Program-made: the position numbers and the translations under genes
The notes under the pieces: generated by a model
The model's database searches: none
Told to the model about the DNA's origin: nothing
The model's input: the letters and a program-made list of their open reading frames with translations, nothing else
NCBI RefSeq assembly: GCF_029395675.1
Contig: NZ_CP115184.1
Span: forward strand, 2,976,001 to 3,040,000
DNA length: 64,000 bases
Reading direction: 5' to 3'
Source: Janibacter cremeus
Lineage (GTDB): Bacteria > Actinomycetota > Actinomycetes > Actinomycetales > Dermatophilaceae
Shown: piece by piece, positions 44,828 to 53,741 of the stretch
Layout: each line of letters opens with the position of its first letter
Numbering within the stretch: position 1 is the stretch's first letter

Positions 44828-45183
44828 CACAGCGAGACCCCGGCCGAGGCGCCGTACATCACCCCGACGACGGCGCCGACGACGGCCAGGACGAAGAGCG
44901 CGCTGAGCAGGACGAGGACGATCCAGCCGATCCGCGTCAGCTTGGCGGCCTGGGCGGGGTCGCTGGAGTTCTGCGTCAGGGCGATGACGCCGAGGACGAG
45001 CGGCACGATGCCGACGATGCAGCAGATCCCCGAGATCGTCAGCACCCCGGAGACGATCGTCAGCGCGACGGTCGAGGTGCTCGCCGGCGTCGGGTTGGCG
45101 TACTGACCGGTCCCCGGAATCTGACCCGATCCACCGGCCGCGGCGGGCCGGTAGTCCGGCAGCTGGTTGGGATCCTGAGTCAT
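44827..45183 (-). CDS. DUF4190-like small membrane protein
   Basis: The 118-residue product has a polar Gln/Pro/Gly N-terminus (about 1-40) and two hydrophobic segments separated by a short polar loop (TIVSGVLTISGICCIVGIVPLVLGVIAL and IGWIVLVLLSALFVLAVVGAVVGV in pieces), the DUF4190 pattern. No function is known. Its TGA shares a base with the helicase ATG (TGATG), so the two genes are coupled. Confidence 0.7.
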   Translation of the reverse strand: MTQDPNQLPDYRPAAAGGSGQIPGTGQYANPTPASTSTVALTIVSGVLTISGICCIVGIVPLVLGVIALTQNSSDPAQAAKLTRIGWIVLVLLSALFVLAVVGAVVGVMYGASAGVSL

Positions 45184-45218
45184 GCGTCCCACGGTACGGG
45201 ATGCGCCACAATGGACCC

Positions 45219-46160
45219 ATGTCGTCCAGTGCACTGCCGCAGTCGGAGCCGATGACGGGACTGCCGTCGAAGGTCACCGTGTACGAGGTCGGACCCCGCG
45301 ACGGTCTGCAGAACGAGAAGGAGAGCGTCCCGACGGCGGTCAAGGCGGAGTTCATCCGCCGGCTCGTCGACGCCGGGCTGGAGACGGTGGAGACGACCTC
45401 CTTCGTCCACCCGAAGTGGGTGCCGCAGCTCGCCGACGCGAGCGAGCTGTTGGCCGACCTCGACGACCTGGGCCGCAGCCCCCTTCGCCCCGTGCTCGTG
45501 CCGAACGAGCGCGGGCTGGACCGCGCCCTCGAGGCCGAGGTCGAGGCCGTGGCGATCTTCGGCAGCGCGACCGAGACCTTCGCGCAGAAGAACCTGGGCC
45601 GCTCCCGTGAGGAGTCGGTTGCGATGTTCGCGCCCGTCGTCAAGCGGGCGCAGGACGCCGGGATGTGGGTCCGTGCCTACGTGTCCATGTGCTTCGGTGA
45701 CCCCTGGGAGGGCCCGGTCCCCGTCGACCAGGTCGCCGACGCGTGCGCCGAGCTGATGGACCTCGGCTGCGACCAGCTCTCCGTCGGCGACACCATCGGC
45801 ACGGGCACCCCCGGTCACGTCGAGGCGCTGCTCACCGCGCTGGAGCAGCGCGACATCGGGGTGGACCGGATCGGCGTGCACTTCCACGACACCTACGGGC
45901 AGGCGCTGTCCAACACGCTCACCGCCCTGCGCGCCGGGGTCAGTGTCGTCGACGCCTCCACGGGCGGGCTGGGCGGCTGTCCGTACGCGAAGTCCGCGAC
46001 CGGCAACCTCGCGACCGAGGACCTCGTCTGGATGCTCGACGGCGCAGGCGTGGAGACCGGCGTCGACCTCGACACGCTCGTCACCACGAGCGTGTGGATG
46101 GCCGAGCAGCTCGGCAAGCCGTCGCCGTCACGCGTGGTCAAGGCACTCTCGGGGGCCTGA
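45219..46160 (+). CDS. hydroxymethylglutaryl-CoA lyase
   Basis: The 313-residue TIM-barrel enzyme splits HMG-CoA into acetyl-CoA and acetoacetate, the last step of leucine breakdown. VYEVGPRDGLQNEKESVPT carries the conserved Arg-Asp that bind metal and substrate, VHFHDTYGQAL holds the metal-binding histidines, and GGLGGCPYAKSATGNLATED contains the signature Cys. CACAAT about 10 nt before the ATG looks like a -10 box, so the mRNA is nearly leaderless. It is read opposite to both flanking DNA-repair-type genes, separating them. Confidence 0.93.
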   Translation: MSSSALPQSEPMTGLPSKVTVYEVGPRDGLQNEKESVPTAVKAEFIRRLVDAGLETVETTSFVHPKWVPQLADASELLADLDDLGRSPLRPVLVPNERGLDRALEAEVEAVAIFGSATETFAQKNLGRSREESVAMFAPVVKRAQDAGMWVRAYVSMCFGDPWEGPVPVDQVADACAELMDLGCDQLSVGDTIGTGTPGHVEALLTALEQRDIGVDRIGVHFHDTYGQALSNTLTALRAGVSVVDASTGGLGGCPYAKSATGNLATEDLVWMLDGAGVETGVDLDTLVTTSVWMAEQLGKPSPSRVVKALSGA

Positions 46161-46175
46161 GGCCGCGCGACGGCC

Positions 46176-48392
46176 TCAGCCGTCGACGACCACCCCGGTG
46201 ATCCGGTGCAGGGAGTAGACCTGCGGCCGGGCGTCGACCTCGCCGACGACGCGGCCGCCGTCGACGGCGACCGGGTGGAAGAGGACCCGCTTGGTCGCGC
46301 CGACGGAGTCGGTGATGCCGATCCACGCGGGCAGGCCGTCCGCGGCGGCCTCGCGCAGCAGGGCGGAGGTGCTCGCGGGATCGAGCGCCGGGATGACCGG
46401 TGACCCGTCGGCCGGCTGGGCCCGCCGGCGCTCGGCCGCGTCCTCCCCCTCGCGCAGCCGCGCCAGGACGATGGGTGCGGGCTCGGGCTGGACCTCCGTG
46501 ACCGGGCGGTCCCGGCGCGGTGGGACCCGCGAGGCCGTGGGGACGGTGGAGACCACGCCGCCCGAGCTCTCCAGGGCGGGGGACTGGCCGGCCTCGCGCA
46601 GGGCCTCGACGAGCACGGCCGGCCCGACGGGGGAGATGAGCACGGTGGGGGCGATCTGGCGCAGCTGCAGGTGGCCCAGGTCCCGGTGCGCCAGCAGCGC
46701 CTCGAGGTGCGTCGGGTCGTCGCCGCGCAGGTAGCTGCCCGCGGACCCGGACCGCAGCTGGCCGTGCCGTCGGGCGACGTCGCGCACGAGGTAGTCGAGG
46801 GGCTGCGGGATCTCGGTCGCGCTGAACCGGGCCAGTGACTCCAGCAGGTCGTCGGCCGTCCAGCCCGAGTCCAACGCCCCGCGCAGGCTCTGCTCGGTGA
46901 AGCGGTGCACCCCGGCGCCACCCCGCGACTCGAGGGTGGCGCTGCGCCGCAGCAGGGCCGCCAGCTCGGGGACCGGCGCGCCGGGCACGATCGCGGTGAG
47001 GTCCGCCTGGAGCAGCAGCCGGTCGACGGGCTCGGGCACGAGGTCGGCGAGGGTGCCGGCGGCCCGGTCCGATCCCTCGAGCAGGGCCCGCCCCACGGTG
47101 CCCAGGGCGTGCCGCCCGGTGACGCCGAGGACCTCGCCCTCGCGCAGCAGGCCGGCGACGACCGCCTCGACGTCGCGGGGCATCCGGCGCGGGCGGCGTC
47201 GGCGCAGCAGGTCGACGACCTGGTCGCGCTCGGGCGCGGACCCCACGGGCAGCTTCGCGAGGATCGCCAGCACCTCCCGGCGCAGCGGGCGCACCGGCGG
47301 CCACACGAAGCCCTCGGACAGGGCGTTGACCCGGCTCCCGTCCCTGGGCGCGGGGGCGGCGGAGGAGCGAAGGGAGGCCAGCCACGGCTGCGCGAGCCCC
47401 ACCCAGCGGTGGGCCGGGTCGAGCGCCCGCCAGGCCTCCACCTCGGTGGTCAGCCGCCACGTCGGCTCCAGGGCCCGGTCGTCGACGAGGAGTCCGGCGC
47501 CGAGCACGAGCTCGAGCAGGAGCGTCGCGCTCGCCTCGTCGAGGTCGATCCGGGAGGCGAGGGTGCGCAGGTCGCGCACGGCGAGGCCGCCGCTGCGCAG
47601 CACCCGGGGACGCATCTCCTCGATCCGGTCGAGGAGCTCGTCGACGAGGGCGACCAGCTCGGTCGCGGCGGCGGTGGCCGCCCGGTCGACGTCCTCGATC
47701 GCCCGGGTCGGGGGCGGGGGCCCCTCGTCGTCCACGGGGGAGGCCAGGAGCCGTCCACGACGCACGACCAGGCCGACCTCCCGCGGGAGGGTGACGTGCT
47801 CCTCGTCCACGGCGACGACGAGTCCCGCGTCGACGAGGCCCTCGACCGCCTGCCCGGTGCGGCCGGTGGTGTCGGACGGGCGGGCCGCCGTGGGGCCGTG
47901 CCAGGCGATCCGGTGCAGGACGCGCTCGGCCTCTGCGCCGACGGACTCGATGGCAGCGGGGACGTCGTCCGGCAGGGTGTGCGCGAGCGAGGCGGCGGTG
48001 GCCCCGAGGCCGGCGGGGTGCGGGCCGAGGACCTCGACCACGGTGCCGGCGACCTGCCGCCCGGTGGCCGACTCCCACAGCAGGGCCGCCCGGGAGAGGT
48101 CGTCGACGAGGGCGGCCGCGCGGGCCTCGTCCGTGCCGAGGAGATCGGCGACCGCAGCGGTGTCGACGCCGGCGATGACACACGCCTGCAGGGCCGTCAG
48201 GTGCGGCAGGTCGAGGTGGTCGAGGGCCCGGGCGGTGCTCGCGCGGGTGCTGGCGCGGGCGGCGAGTGCGGTCAGGTCGGACGGCTGCGGCCGGGCCAGG
48301 TCCGGGCGCAGCTCCAGCAGGGCCACCAGCTCCTCGTCGGTGCGGTGGCGGATGTCCTCGGCGAGGGAGCGCACCGATCCACGGTAGATCAC
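46176..48392 (-). CDS. XPB/Ssl2-like helicase-associated protein
   Basis: The 738-residue protein has no Walker motifs. Its C-terminal third (VDRLLLQADLTAIVPGAPVPELAALLRRSA, then FTEQSLRGALDSGWTADDLLESLARFS and PQPLDYLVRDVARRHGQ) is the helicase C-like domain shared with the N-terminus of bacterial XPB, and the N-terminal part is helical repeats. The mycobacterial counterpart is directly next to the XPB gene (Rv0862c), so a complex with the helicase is likely; a role in repair is inferred. The GTG at 48392 starts VIYRGSVRSLAEDI; a longer frame upstream lacks family features. Confidence 0.85.
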   Translation of the reverse strand: MIYRGSVRSLAEDIRHRTDEELVALLELRPDLARPQPSDLTALAARASTRASTARALDHLDLPHLTALQACVIAGVDTAAVADLLGTDEARAAALVDDLSRAALLWESATGRQVAGTVVEVLGPHPAGLGATAASLAHTLPDDVPAAIESVGAEAERVLHRIAWHGPTAARPSDTTGRTGQAVEGLVDAGLVVAVDEEHVTLPREVGLVVRRGRLLASPVDDEGPPPPTRAIEDVDRAATAAATELVALVDELLDRIEEMRPRVLRSGGLAVRDLRTLASRIDLDEASATLLLELVLGAGLLVDDRALEPTWRLTTEVEAWRALDPAHRWVGLAQPWLASLRSSAAPAPRDGSRVNALSEGFVWPPVRPLRREVLAILAKLPVGSAPERDQVVDLLRRRRPRRMPRDVEAVVAGLLREGEVLGVTGRHALGTVGRALLEGSDRAAGTLADLVPEPVDRLLLQADLTAIVPGAPVPELAALLRRSATLESRGGAGVHRFTEQSLRGALDSGWTADDLLESLARFSATEIPQPLDYLVRDVARRHGQLRSGSAGSYLRGDDPTHLEALLAHRDLGHLQLRQIAPTVLISPVGPAVLVEALREAGQSPALESSGGVVSTVPTASRVPPRRDRPVTEVQPEPAPIVLARLREGEDAAERRRAQPADGSPVIPALDPASTSALLREAAADGLPAWIGITDSVGATKRVLFHPVAVDGGRVVGEVDARPQVYSLHRITGVVVDG

Positions 48393-48423
48393 CGGGCCTC
48401 CCGTCGCGGCGCGGTCTCGCAGG

Positions 48424-49770
48424 TCAGGAGGTGGCCGCGTCGAGCGAGGGGCGCGGCGCGTCGGTGGGAGCCACGCCGTTGACTGCCGGGGAGATGATCC
48501 GTTCCAGGCGCAGCAGCAGCCACGCGACGAGGGCCAGCCCACCCAGGACCACGCCGATGAAGGCGACGTCGAGCCCGCGCCCGAGCAGGACACCGGCGAC
48601 GAGTGGCCCGACCACGCCACCGGACATGAAGGCCGCCGACTGGATGGCGTTGACCCGACCGCGCAGGTGGTCGGGGGCGAGGTCGTTGGTGATCGCGGGC
48701 AGCGTCGGCTGCAGCAGGGTCTCGCCGAGCCCGAAGAGGGCGAGGAAGGCGACGACGAGCACGGCCGCGGCGAGCGTCCCCGGCAGCAGGCCGCTCGCCC
48801 CGAGGGCGAGCCACGCGACGACCCAGATGCCGAGCATGATCAGGCCGACCCGCGTGCGCCGGTGGCCCTCGATCCGCTGGAGCACCCAGAACTGGAGCAG
48901 CACGATGACCGCCGTGTTGGCCGCGAAGGCCACCCCGACCGCCTCGGTGCTCACCTCGGAGACGCTGCGCGCGAAGGCCGGTATCCCGGCCTCGAGCTGC
49001 CCGTACCCGACGAAGCTGGTGACGAGGCCGATGAGCAGCACCCAGCCCATGCCGGGCAGACGCAGCACGGTCCCGTAGCTGGCGGGGGAGCTGTCCTCCG
49101 CCGGTCGCTCGGACCGGGCGGTGACGTGCCGGAGCGGCCCGAGCAGCCAGACGGCCGGGATGAGGATGAGGACGGCGTCGACGAGGAAGATCACCTCGAA
49201 GGTCACCGGACGGCTCACCTCGACGAACATGCCGGCGACGAGACCGCCGGCGCCGATGCCGAGGTTGAGCAGGGCGAAGTTCACCCCGAAGTAGCGCTGC
49301 CGCAGCGGTCCACGCACGAGCGCGGAGATGAAGGTGTTGCCCGCGGCCCAGCCGATGCCGGCCGACAGACCCATGAGGGCCGCGGCGACGAAGGCGGGGA
49401 CGGCGCTGGTGGCGAAGGCCATGACGACGGCGCCGATGCTCTGGCTCACGCCGGCGAGGATGAGCATCCACCGGGCACCGACGAGGTCGGTCAGGCTGCC
49501 CATGGGGCCGGCGAGGACCGCCGCCGCCAGTGCGAGCACGGCCATGACCGTGCCGGCGGTCTCGAGCGAGAGCTGGCGGACCTCGTTGAGGTAGATGACC
49601 GTGAAGGGCAGCGTCATCCCCCGGCCGAGGTGCTGCACCGCGACGGTGGAGAGGAGGAAGCGCCCCTCCCGCGGCAGGGCCCGCCAGAAGCCGCGGACGC
49701 CCGGACCGATGTCGCGGGCCGGCACGTCACGGGGAAGGGAGGTGGTCACCACTGCCCCATGGTCTCCCAC
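48424..49770 (-). CDS. MFS transporter
   Basis: A 448-residue major facilitator with about twelve TMs; LAGPMGSLTDLVGARWMLILAG (near 90-110) is the loop 2-3 motif, and a DRG-type repeat occurs in DLAPDHLRGRVNAIQSAAF in the second half, typical of drug-exporter-like members. There is no substrate information. The GTG at 49747 (VVTTSLPRD) would be an alternative start. It is divergent from the aldose epimerase gene. Confidence 0.85.
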   Translation of the reverse strand: MGDHGAVVTTSLPRDVPARDIGPGVRGFWRALPREGRFLLSTVAVQHLGRGMTLPFTVIYLNEVRQLSLETAGTVMAVLALAAAVLAGPMGSLTDLVGARWMLILAGVSQSIGAVVMAFATSAVPAFVAAALMGLSAGIGWAAGNTFISALVRGPLRQRYFGVNFALLNLGIGAGGLVAGMFVEVSRPVTFEVIFLVDAVLILIPAVWLLGPLRHVTARSERPAEDSSPASYGTVLRLPGMGWVLLIGLVTSFVGYGQLEAGIPAFARSVSEVSTEAVGVAFAANTAVIVLLQFWVLQRIEGHRRTRVGLIMLGIWVVAWLALGASGLLPGTLAAAVLVVAFLALFGLGETLLQPTLPAITNDLAPDHLRGRVNAIQSAAFMSGGVVGPLVAGVLLGRGLDVAFIGVVLGGLALVAWLLLRLERIISPAVNGVAPTDAPRPSLDAATS

Positions 49771-49837
49771 GCCACCGACGGCCGGCGACCCGATTTCCGT
49801 GGGGACCGGGAGCGGGTCGGCGGCCTATGTTGGGGAC

Positions 49838-50752
49838 ATGGCACTCCCACCCAGTGGCACCCAGTGGCAGCTGACCAGCGGCGGGACCGAGGCCGTCGTC
49901 GTCGAGGCCGGCGGTGGGCTGCGCAGCCTCACCGTCGGCGGCGTCGACGTCGTGGCCGGGTACCCGCGGGAGGCGATGGCGTCGGCCGGCCGCGGGCAGC
50001 TGCTCGTGCCGTGGCCCAACCGGATCCGCGACGGCCGCTACCGCTTCGCCGGCCGCGACCACGAGCTGCCGATCACCGAGCGCTCCACCGGGAACGCCAC
50101 CCACGGACTCGTGCGGTGGGAGTCCTTCCGCCCGAGCGAGCGCGATGACGACCGGATCGTCCTGGGGCACACGGTGCACCCGCGTCCGGGCTACCCCTTC
50201 GCCCTCGAGGTGCGCGTCGCCTGGCAGGTCGACCCGCGGGGGCTGACCTGCTCCACCACCATCACCAACGTCGGCCCGGACAGCGCCCCCGTCGGCTACG
50301 GCGCCCACCCCTACCTCGCCCTCGGCGCCACGCCGGCGCAGCAGGCGCGCCTGACCGTGCCCGCCGACCGGGTCGTCCTCGTCGACCCCGACCGCAAGCT
50401 GCCGGTCGGCACGCACGAGGTGGGGGACACCCCCTTCGACCTGCGCGGTGGGGAGGCGCTCGGCGACCGCGAGATCGACAACGCGTACACCGGTCTCGAG
50501 CGGGGCGCGGACGGCTGCTGGACGGTCACCCTCGAGGCCGACCGGACGACGCGCCTGTGGGGCGGGCCCGGGCTGGACTGGGTGCAGGTCTTCACCGGGC
50601 GCTCCACGCCGGAGGGCCCCGAGGGGCACGCCCCGGGCATCGCCGTCGAGCCGCTGTCCTGCCCTCCGGACGCCTTCAGCTCGGGGGAGGGGCTCGTCAC
50701 GCTCGCGCCCGGTGCCACGTGGACCGGCCAGTGGGGCATCGAGGTCGACTGA
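49838..50752 (+). CDS. aldose 1-epimerase family protein
   Basis: The 304-residue beta-sandwich enzyme interconverts sugar anomers. PWPNRIRDGRYRFAGRDHEL, GNATHGLVRWESF (catalytic His in THGLV), YGAHPYLALG (second His) and the Asp in DNAYTGL are the galactose-mutarotase landmarks, and VQVFTGRST-EG and AVEPLSCPPDAF end it. TATGTT about 10 nt upstream of the ATG resembles a -10 box. Confidence 0.92.
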   Translation: MALPPSGTQWQLTSGGTEAVVVEAGGGLRSLTVGGVDVVAGYPREAMASAGRGQLLVPWPNRIRDGRYRFAGRDHELPITERSTGNATHGLVRWESFRPSERDDDRIVLGHTVHPRPGYPFALEVRVAWQVDPRGLTCSTTITNVGPDSAPVGYGAHPYLALGATPAQQARLTVPADRVVLVDPDRKLPVGTHEVGDTPFDLRGGEALGDREIDNAYTGLERGADGCWTVTLEADRTTRLWGGPGLDWVQVFTGRSTPEGPEGHAPGIAVEPLSCPPDAFSSGEGLVTLAPGATWTGQWGIEVD

Positions 50753-50872
50753 CGCCCCTCGCCGTTGGGGCCGGGGCCGCCCCACGGGTTAACCTTGTGA
50801 CGGGTGCGCCGACGACGCGCACCCATTCCTGAGCATTAGTACGAAACACACTGTCGAGCAACGAGGTGCACG

Positions 50873-51268
50873 GTGCCCACTGGCAAGGTCAAGTGGTACG
50901 ACGCGGAGAAGGGCTTCGGCTTCATCTCCGGGGACGACGGCGAGGATGTCTTCCTCCACGCCAACGCCCTGCCCGAGGGCGCGTCGACCATCAAGGGCGG
51001 TACGCGCGTCGACTACGGGATCGTCGAGGGACGCCGCGGCGCCCAGGCGCTGTCCGTGACCGTCCTCGACGCCCCGCCGAGCGTGGCCAAGAACCTGCGT
51101 GAGCGTGACCGCAAGCCGGCCGACGAGATGGTCGGCATCGTCGAGGACGTCATCAAGCTGCTGGACAACGTCTCCAACGGACTGCGTCGCGGTCGCTACC
51201 CGGACAAGGCCCAGGGTGCCAAGCTCGCCCAGGTGCTGCGCCGCGTCGCCGACGACCTGGAGGGCTGA
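50873..51268 (+). CDS. cold-shock-domain protein with C-terminal extension
   Basis: The 131-residue protein opens with a cold-shock domain (1-66): PTGKVKWYDAEKGFGFISGDDGEDVFLH holds RNP1 and RNP2. The extra C-terminal half (about 70-131, DEMVGIVEDVIKLLDNVSNGLRR and AKLAQVLRRVADDLEG) is amphipathic helix, as in the mycobacterial CspB type and unlike 67-residue CspA. It probably binds RNA. GTG start with AACGAGG about 5 nt upstream. The DUF3027 gene starts 2 nt after the stop, an adjacency common in actinobacteria. Confidence 0.92.
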   Translation: MPTGKVKWYDAEKGFGFISGDDGEDVFLHANALPEGASTIKGGTRVDYGIVEGRRGAQALSVTVLDAPPSVAKNLRERDRKPADEMVGIVEDVIKLLDNVSNGLRRGRYPDKAQGAKLAQVLRRVADDLEG

Positions 51269-51269
51269 C

Positions 51270-52010
51270 ATGCCACCCCGCACCAAGACCGACAGCGTCC
51301 TCGAGGCGGCCGTCGAGCCCGCCCGGCGCGAGCTCCTCGAGGCGACGAAGGGGGAGGGTGTCGGCGAGCACGTCGGCTTCACCCTCGACGCCGACCGCCT
51401 CGGCACCCACTGGTTCGAGGCCACCCTGCCGGGGTACGGCGGCTGGCGCTGGGCCGTCACCGTCACCCGGGTCCCGCGCGCCAAGGCCGCGACCGTGTGC
51501 GAGTCCCAGTTGCTGCCGGGCGAGGGCGCGATCCTCGCCCCCGAGTGGCTGCCGTGGTCGGAGCGACTCGCCCCCGGCGACGTCGGCCCCGGCGACGTCA
51601 CCCCCAAGGTCGACGACGACCCCTACCTCGAGGCTGGCTTCGAGGCCACCGGCGAGGAGGACGTCGACTCCGTCGCGCTGTGGGAGCTCGGTCTCGGCCG
51701 CACCCGCGTGCTCTCCGCCGAGGGCCGCGACGCCGCCGCCCAGCGCTGGTACGACGGCAGCCACGGCCCGAAGGCCGAGGTCGCGCTCAAGGCCCCCGCC
51801 CCCTGTGGCGAGTGCGGCTACTTCCTGCCGATGCCGGGCGAGCTGCGCCGGGTCTTCGGCGTCTGCGCCAACGAGTGGAGCCCGAGCGACGGCGGCGTCG
51901 TGAGCAAGGACCACGGCTGCGGCGCGCACTCCGAGGTCGACATGCCGGCCCCGCAGCCGGAGAAGGTCGGGACCCCGATCCTCGACGACGGGTCCATCGA
52001 GGCCCTCTGA
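51270..52010 (+). CDS. DUF3027 family protein
   Basis: The 246-residue protein shows the DUF3027 sequence order: VGEHVGFTLDADRLGTHWFEATLPGYGGWRW (pieces, residues 28-60), VCESQLLPGEGA, WLPWSERLAPGDVGPGD and a C-terminal zinc-ribbon-like CGECGYFLPMPGELRRVFGVC with a third pair VSKDHGCGAHSE, together four cysteines that could bind a metal. Function is unknown. The ATG lies 2 nt after the csp stop, so the pair is one operon. Confidence 0.85.
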   Translation: MPPRTKTDSVLEAAVEPARRELLEATKGEGVGEHVGFTLDADRLGTHWFEATLPGYGGWRWAVTVTRVPRAKAATVCESQLLPGEGAILAPEWLPWSERLAPGDVGPGDVTPKVDDDPYLEAGFEATGEEDVDSVALWELGLGRTRVLSAEGRDAAAQRWYDGSHGPKAEVALKAPAPCGECGYFLPMPGELRRVFGVCANEWSPSDGGVVSKDHGCGAHSEVDMPAPQPEKVGTPILDDGSIEAL

Positions 52011-52032
52011 CGGGTCGGACCCCGACCGCGCT

Positions 52033-52038
52033 TACGAT
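52033..52038 (+). promoter_or_regulatory. -10 box of the purine permease gene
   Basis: TACGAT in GCTTACGATTGG ends 9 nt before the ATG at 52047, implying a transcript that starts at or near the start codon, common in actinobacteria. No Shine-Dalgarno is present. Confidence 0.55.
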
Positions 52039-52046
52039 TGGCGCCC

Positions 52047-53528
52047 ATGAGCACCCCTGCGCGCCCCTCGACCGAGGGCTCCGTCCTCGAGCGCCACTTC
52101 AAGATCACCGAGCGTGGCTCCACCGTCGGTCGAGAGATCCGCGGTGGCGTCGCGACCTTCTTCACGATGGCCTACATCGTGGTCCTCAACCCGCTGATCA
52201 TCGGCACCCAGGCCGACTCGACGGGCGGGTTCCTCGGCGGCGGTGACGAGCCGAACCTCGCGATGGTCGCCGCGGCCACCGCGCTCGTGGCCGGCGTGAT
52301 GACCCTGCTCATGGGCGTCGTCGCGAACTACCCGCTGGCGCTGGCCGCAGGGCTGGGGCTCAACGCCTTCGTCGCCTTCGGCGTCGCCAAGCTGCCGGAG
52401 ATGACCTGGGCCGACGCCATGGGTCTGGTCGTCCTCGAGGGCCTGATCATCCTGGCGCTCGTGCTCACCGGCTTTCGCAAGGCGGTGCTGCACGCGGTGC
52501 CCGCCCCGCTGAAGGTGGCCATCAGCGTCGGCATCGGCCTCTTCATCACCATCGTCGGCCTCGTCGACGCCGGCTTCGTGCGCAAGGCCGAAGGGGGTCC
52601 CCTCGGCGAGCTGGGTGTCGGCGGCTTCCTCGCCGGCTGGCCGCTCCTCGTCTTCGTCGTCGGCCTCTTCATCATCGTCACCCTGCACGTGCGCGGGGTG
52701 CGCGGCGCGATCCTCTACGGCATCCTCGGCACGACCATCCTCGCGATCATCGTCGAGGCCGCCTTCTCCATCGGCAGCCAGACCAACGCCGAGGGCGAGA
52801 TGGTCAACCCGACCGGCTGGGGGCTGAACGTCCCGAGCATCCCGACGAACATCGTCGACCCGCCGAACTTCGGTCTCCTCGGTGACTTCAGCCTGCTCGG
52901 GTCCTTCGACAAGATCGGCATCGTCTCCGCGTCGCTGCTCGTCTTCACCATCCTGCTCGCCGACTTCTTCGACACGATGGGCACGATGGTCGCCGTCGGC
53001 GCCGAGGGCGACCTGCTCGACGAGGAGGGCAACCCGCCCAACTCGCAGCGGATCCTCGTCGTCGACTCGCTCGCCGCGGCCGCCGGTGGTGCCGCCTCGG
53101 TCTCCTCCAACACCAGCTACATCGAGTCCGCATCCGGTGTGGGCGAGGGAGCCCGCACGGGTCTGGCCTCGGTCGTCACCGGCGTCCTCTTCCTGCTCGC
53201 GACCTTCCTCTCGCCCCTCGTCGCCGTCGTCCCCTACGAGGCCGCGACGCCGGCGCTCGTGCTCGTGGGCTTCCTGATGATGCAGCAGGTGCGCGACATC
53301 GACTGGGACGACCTGGAGATCGCGATCCCGGCCTTCCTGACGATCATCCTCATGCCCTTCACCTACTCGATCACGGCAGGCATCGGGGCCGGCTTCGTCA
53401 CCTACGTCTTCATCAAGATCGTGCGCGGCAAGTTCAGCGCGATCCACCCGCTCATGTGGCTGGTCGCCGTGCTCTTCGTGCTGTACTTCGCCATCGACCC
53501 GATCAAGGGGCTGCTCGGCGTCGGCTGA
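52047..53528 (+). CDS. NCS2/AzgA-type purine permease
   Basis: The 493-residue permease has about twelve to fourteen TMs. RGGVATFFTMAYIVVLNPLI near residue 35, NYPLALAAGLGLNAFVAFGV near 105, LLADFFDTMGTMVAVG near 318 and the NSQRILVVDSLAAAAGGAASVSSNTSYIESASGVGEGARTG region (pieces, residues 343-385) are AzgA/PbuG hallmarks; the ligand is normally adenine, guanine or hypoxanthine by proton symport. A TTG at 52038 is in frame but the ATG at 52047 fits the family. A loop near 185-200 is longer than usual. Confidence 0.93.
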   Translation: MSTPARPSTEGSVLERHFKITERGSTVGREIRGGVATFFTMAYIVVLNPLIIGTQADSTGGFLGGGDEPNLAMVAAATALVAGVMTLLMGVVANYPLALAAGLGLNAFVAFGVAKLPEMTWADAMGLVVLEGLIILALVLTGFRKAVLHAVPAPLKVAISVGIGLFITIVGLVDAGFVRKAEGGPLGELGVGGFLAGWPLLVFVVGLFIIVTLHVRGVRGAILYGILGTTILAIIVEAAFSIGSQTNAEGEMVNPTGWGLNVPSIPTNIVDPPNFGLLGDFSLLGSFDKIGIVSASLLVFTILLADFFDTMGTMVAVGAEGDLLDEEGNPPNSQRILVVDSLAAAAGGAASVSSNTSYIESASGVGEGARTGLASVVTGVLFLLATFLSPLVAVVPYEAATPALVLVGFLMMQQVRDIDWDDLEIAIPAFLTIILMPFTYSITAGIGAGFVTYVFIKIVRGKFSAIHPLMWLVAVLFVLYFAIDPIKGLLGVG

Positions 53529-53741
53529 GCCGCGCGACGACCGGGTGACCCGAGGGGTCCGGCTTCGCATCAGACAGCAGATCTGAATGTGGCCGGGAAA
53601 TCTGGCGGTGGCCGAGACATCCGAGATCGGCCGCGCTGTGTCCCGGTCATGTATAGGTGTGCCGGTCAGGCTGCGTTGACCCGGGCCCAGACGGATCCCG
53701 GACCGCCTTCGACACCTGCTCAGGTGTCGGTGGGGAAGCGG

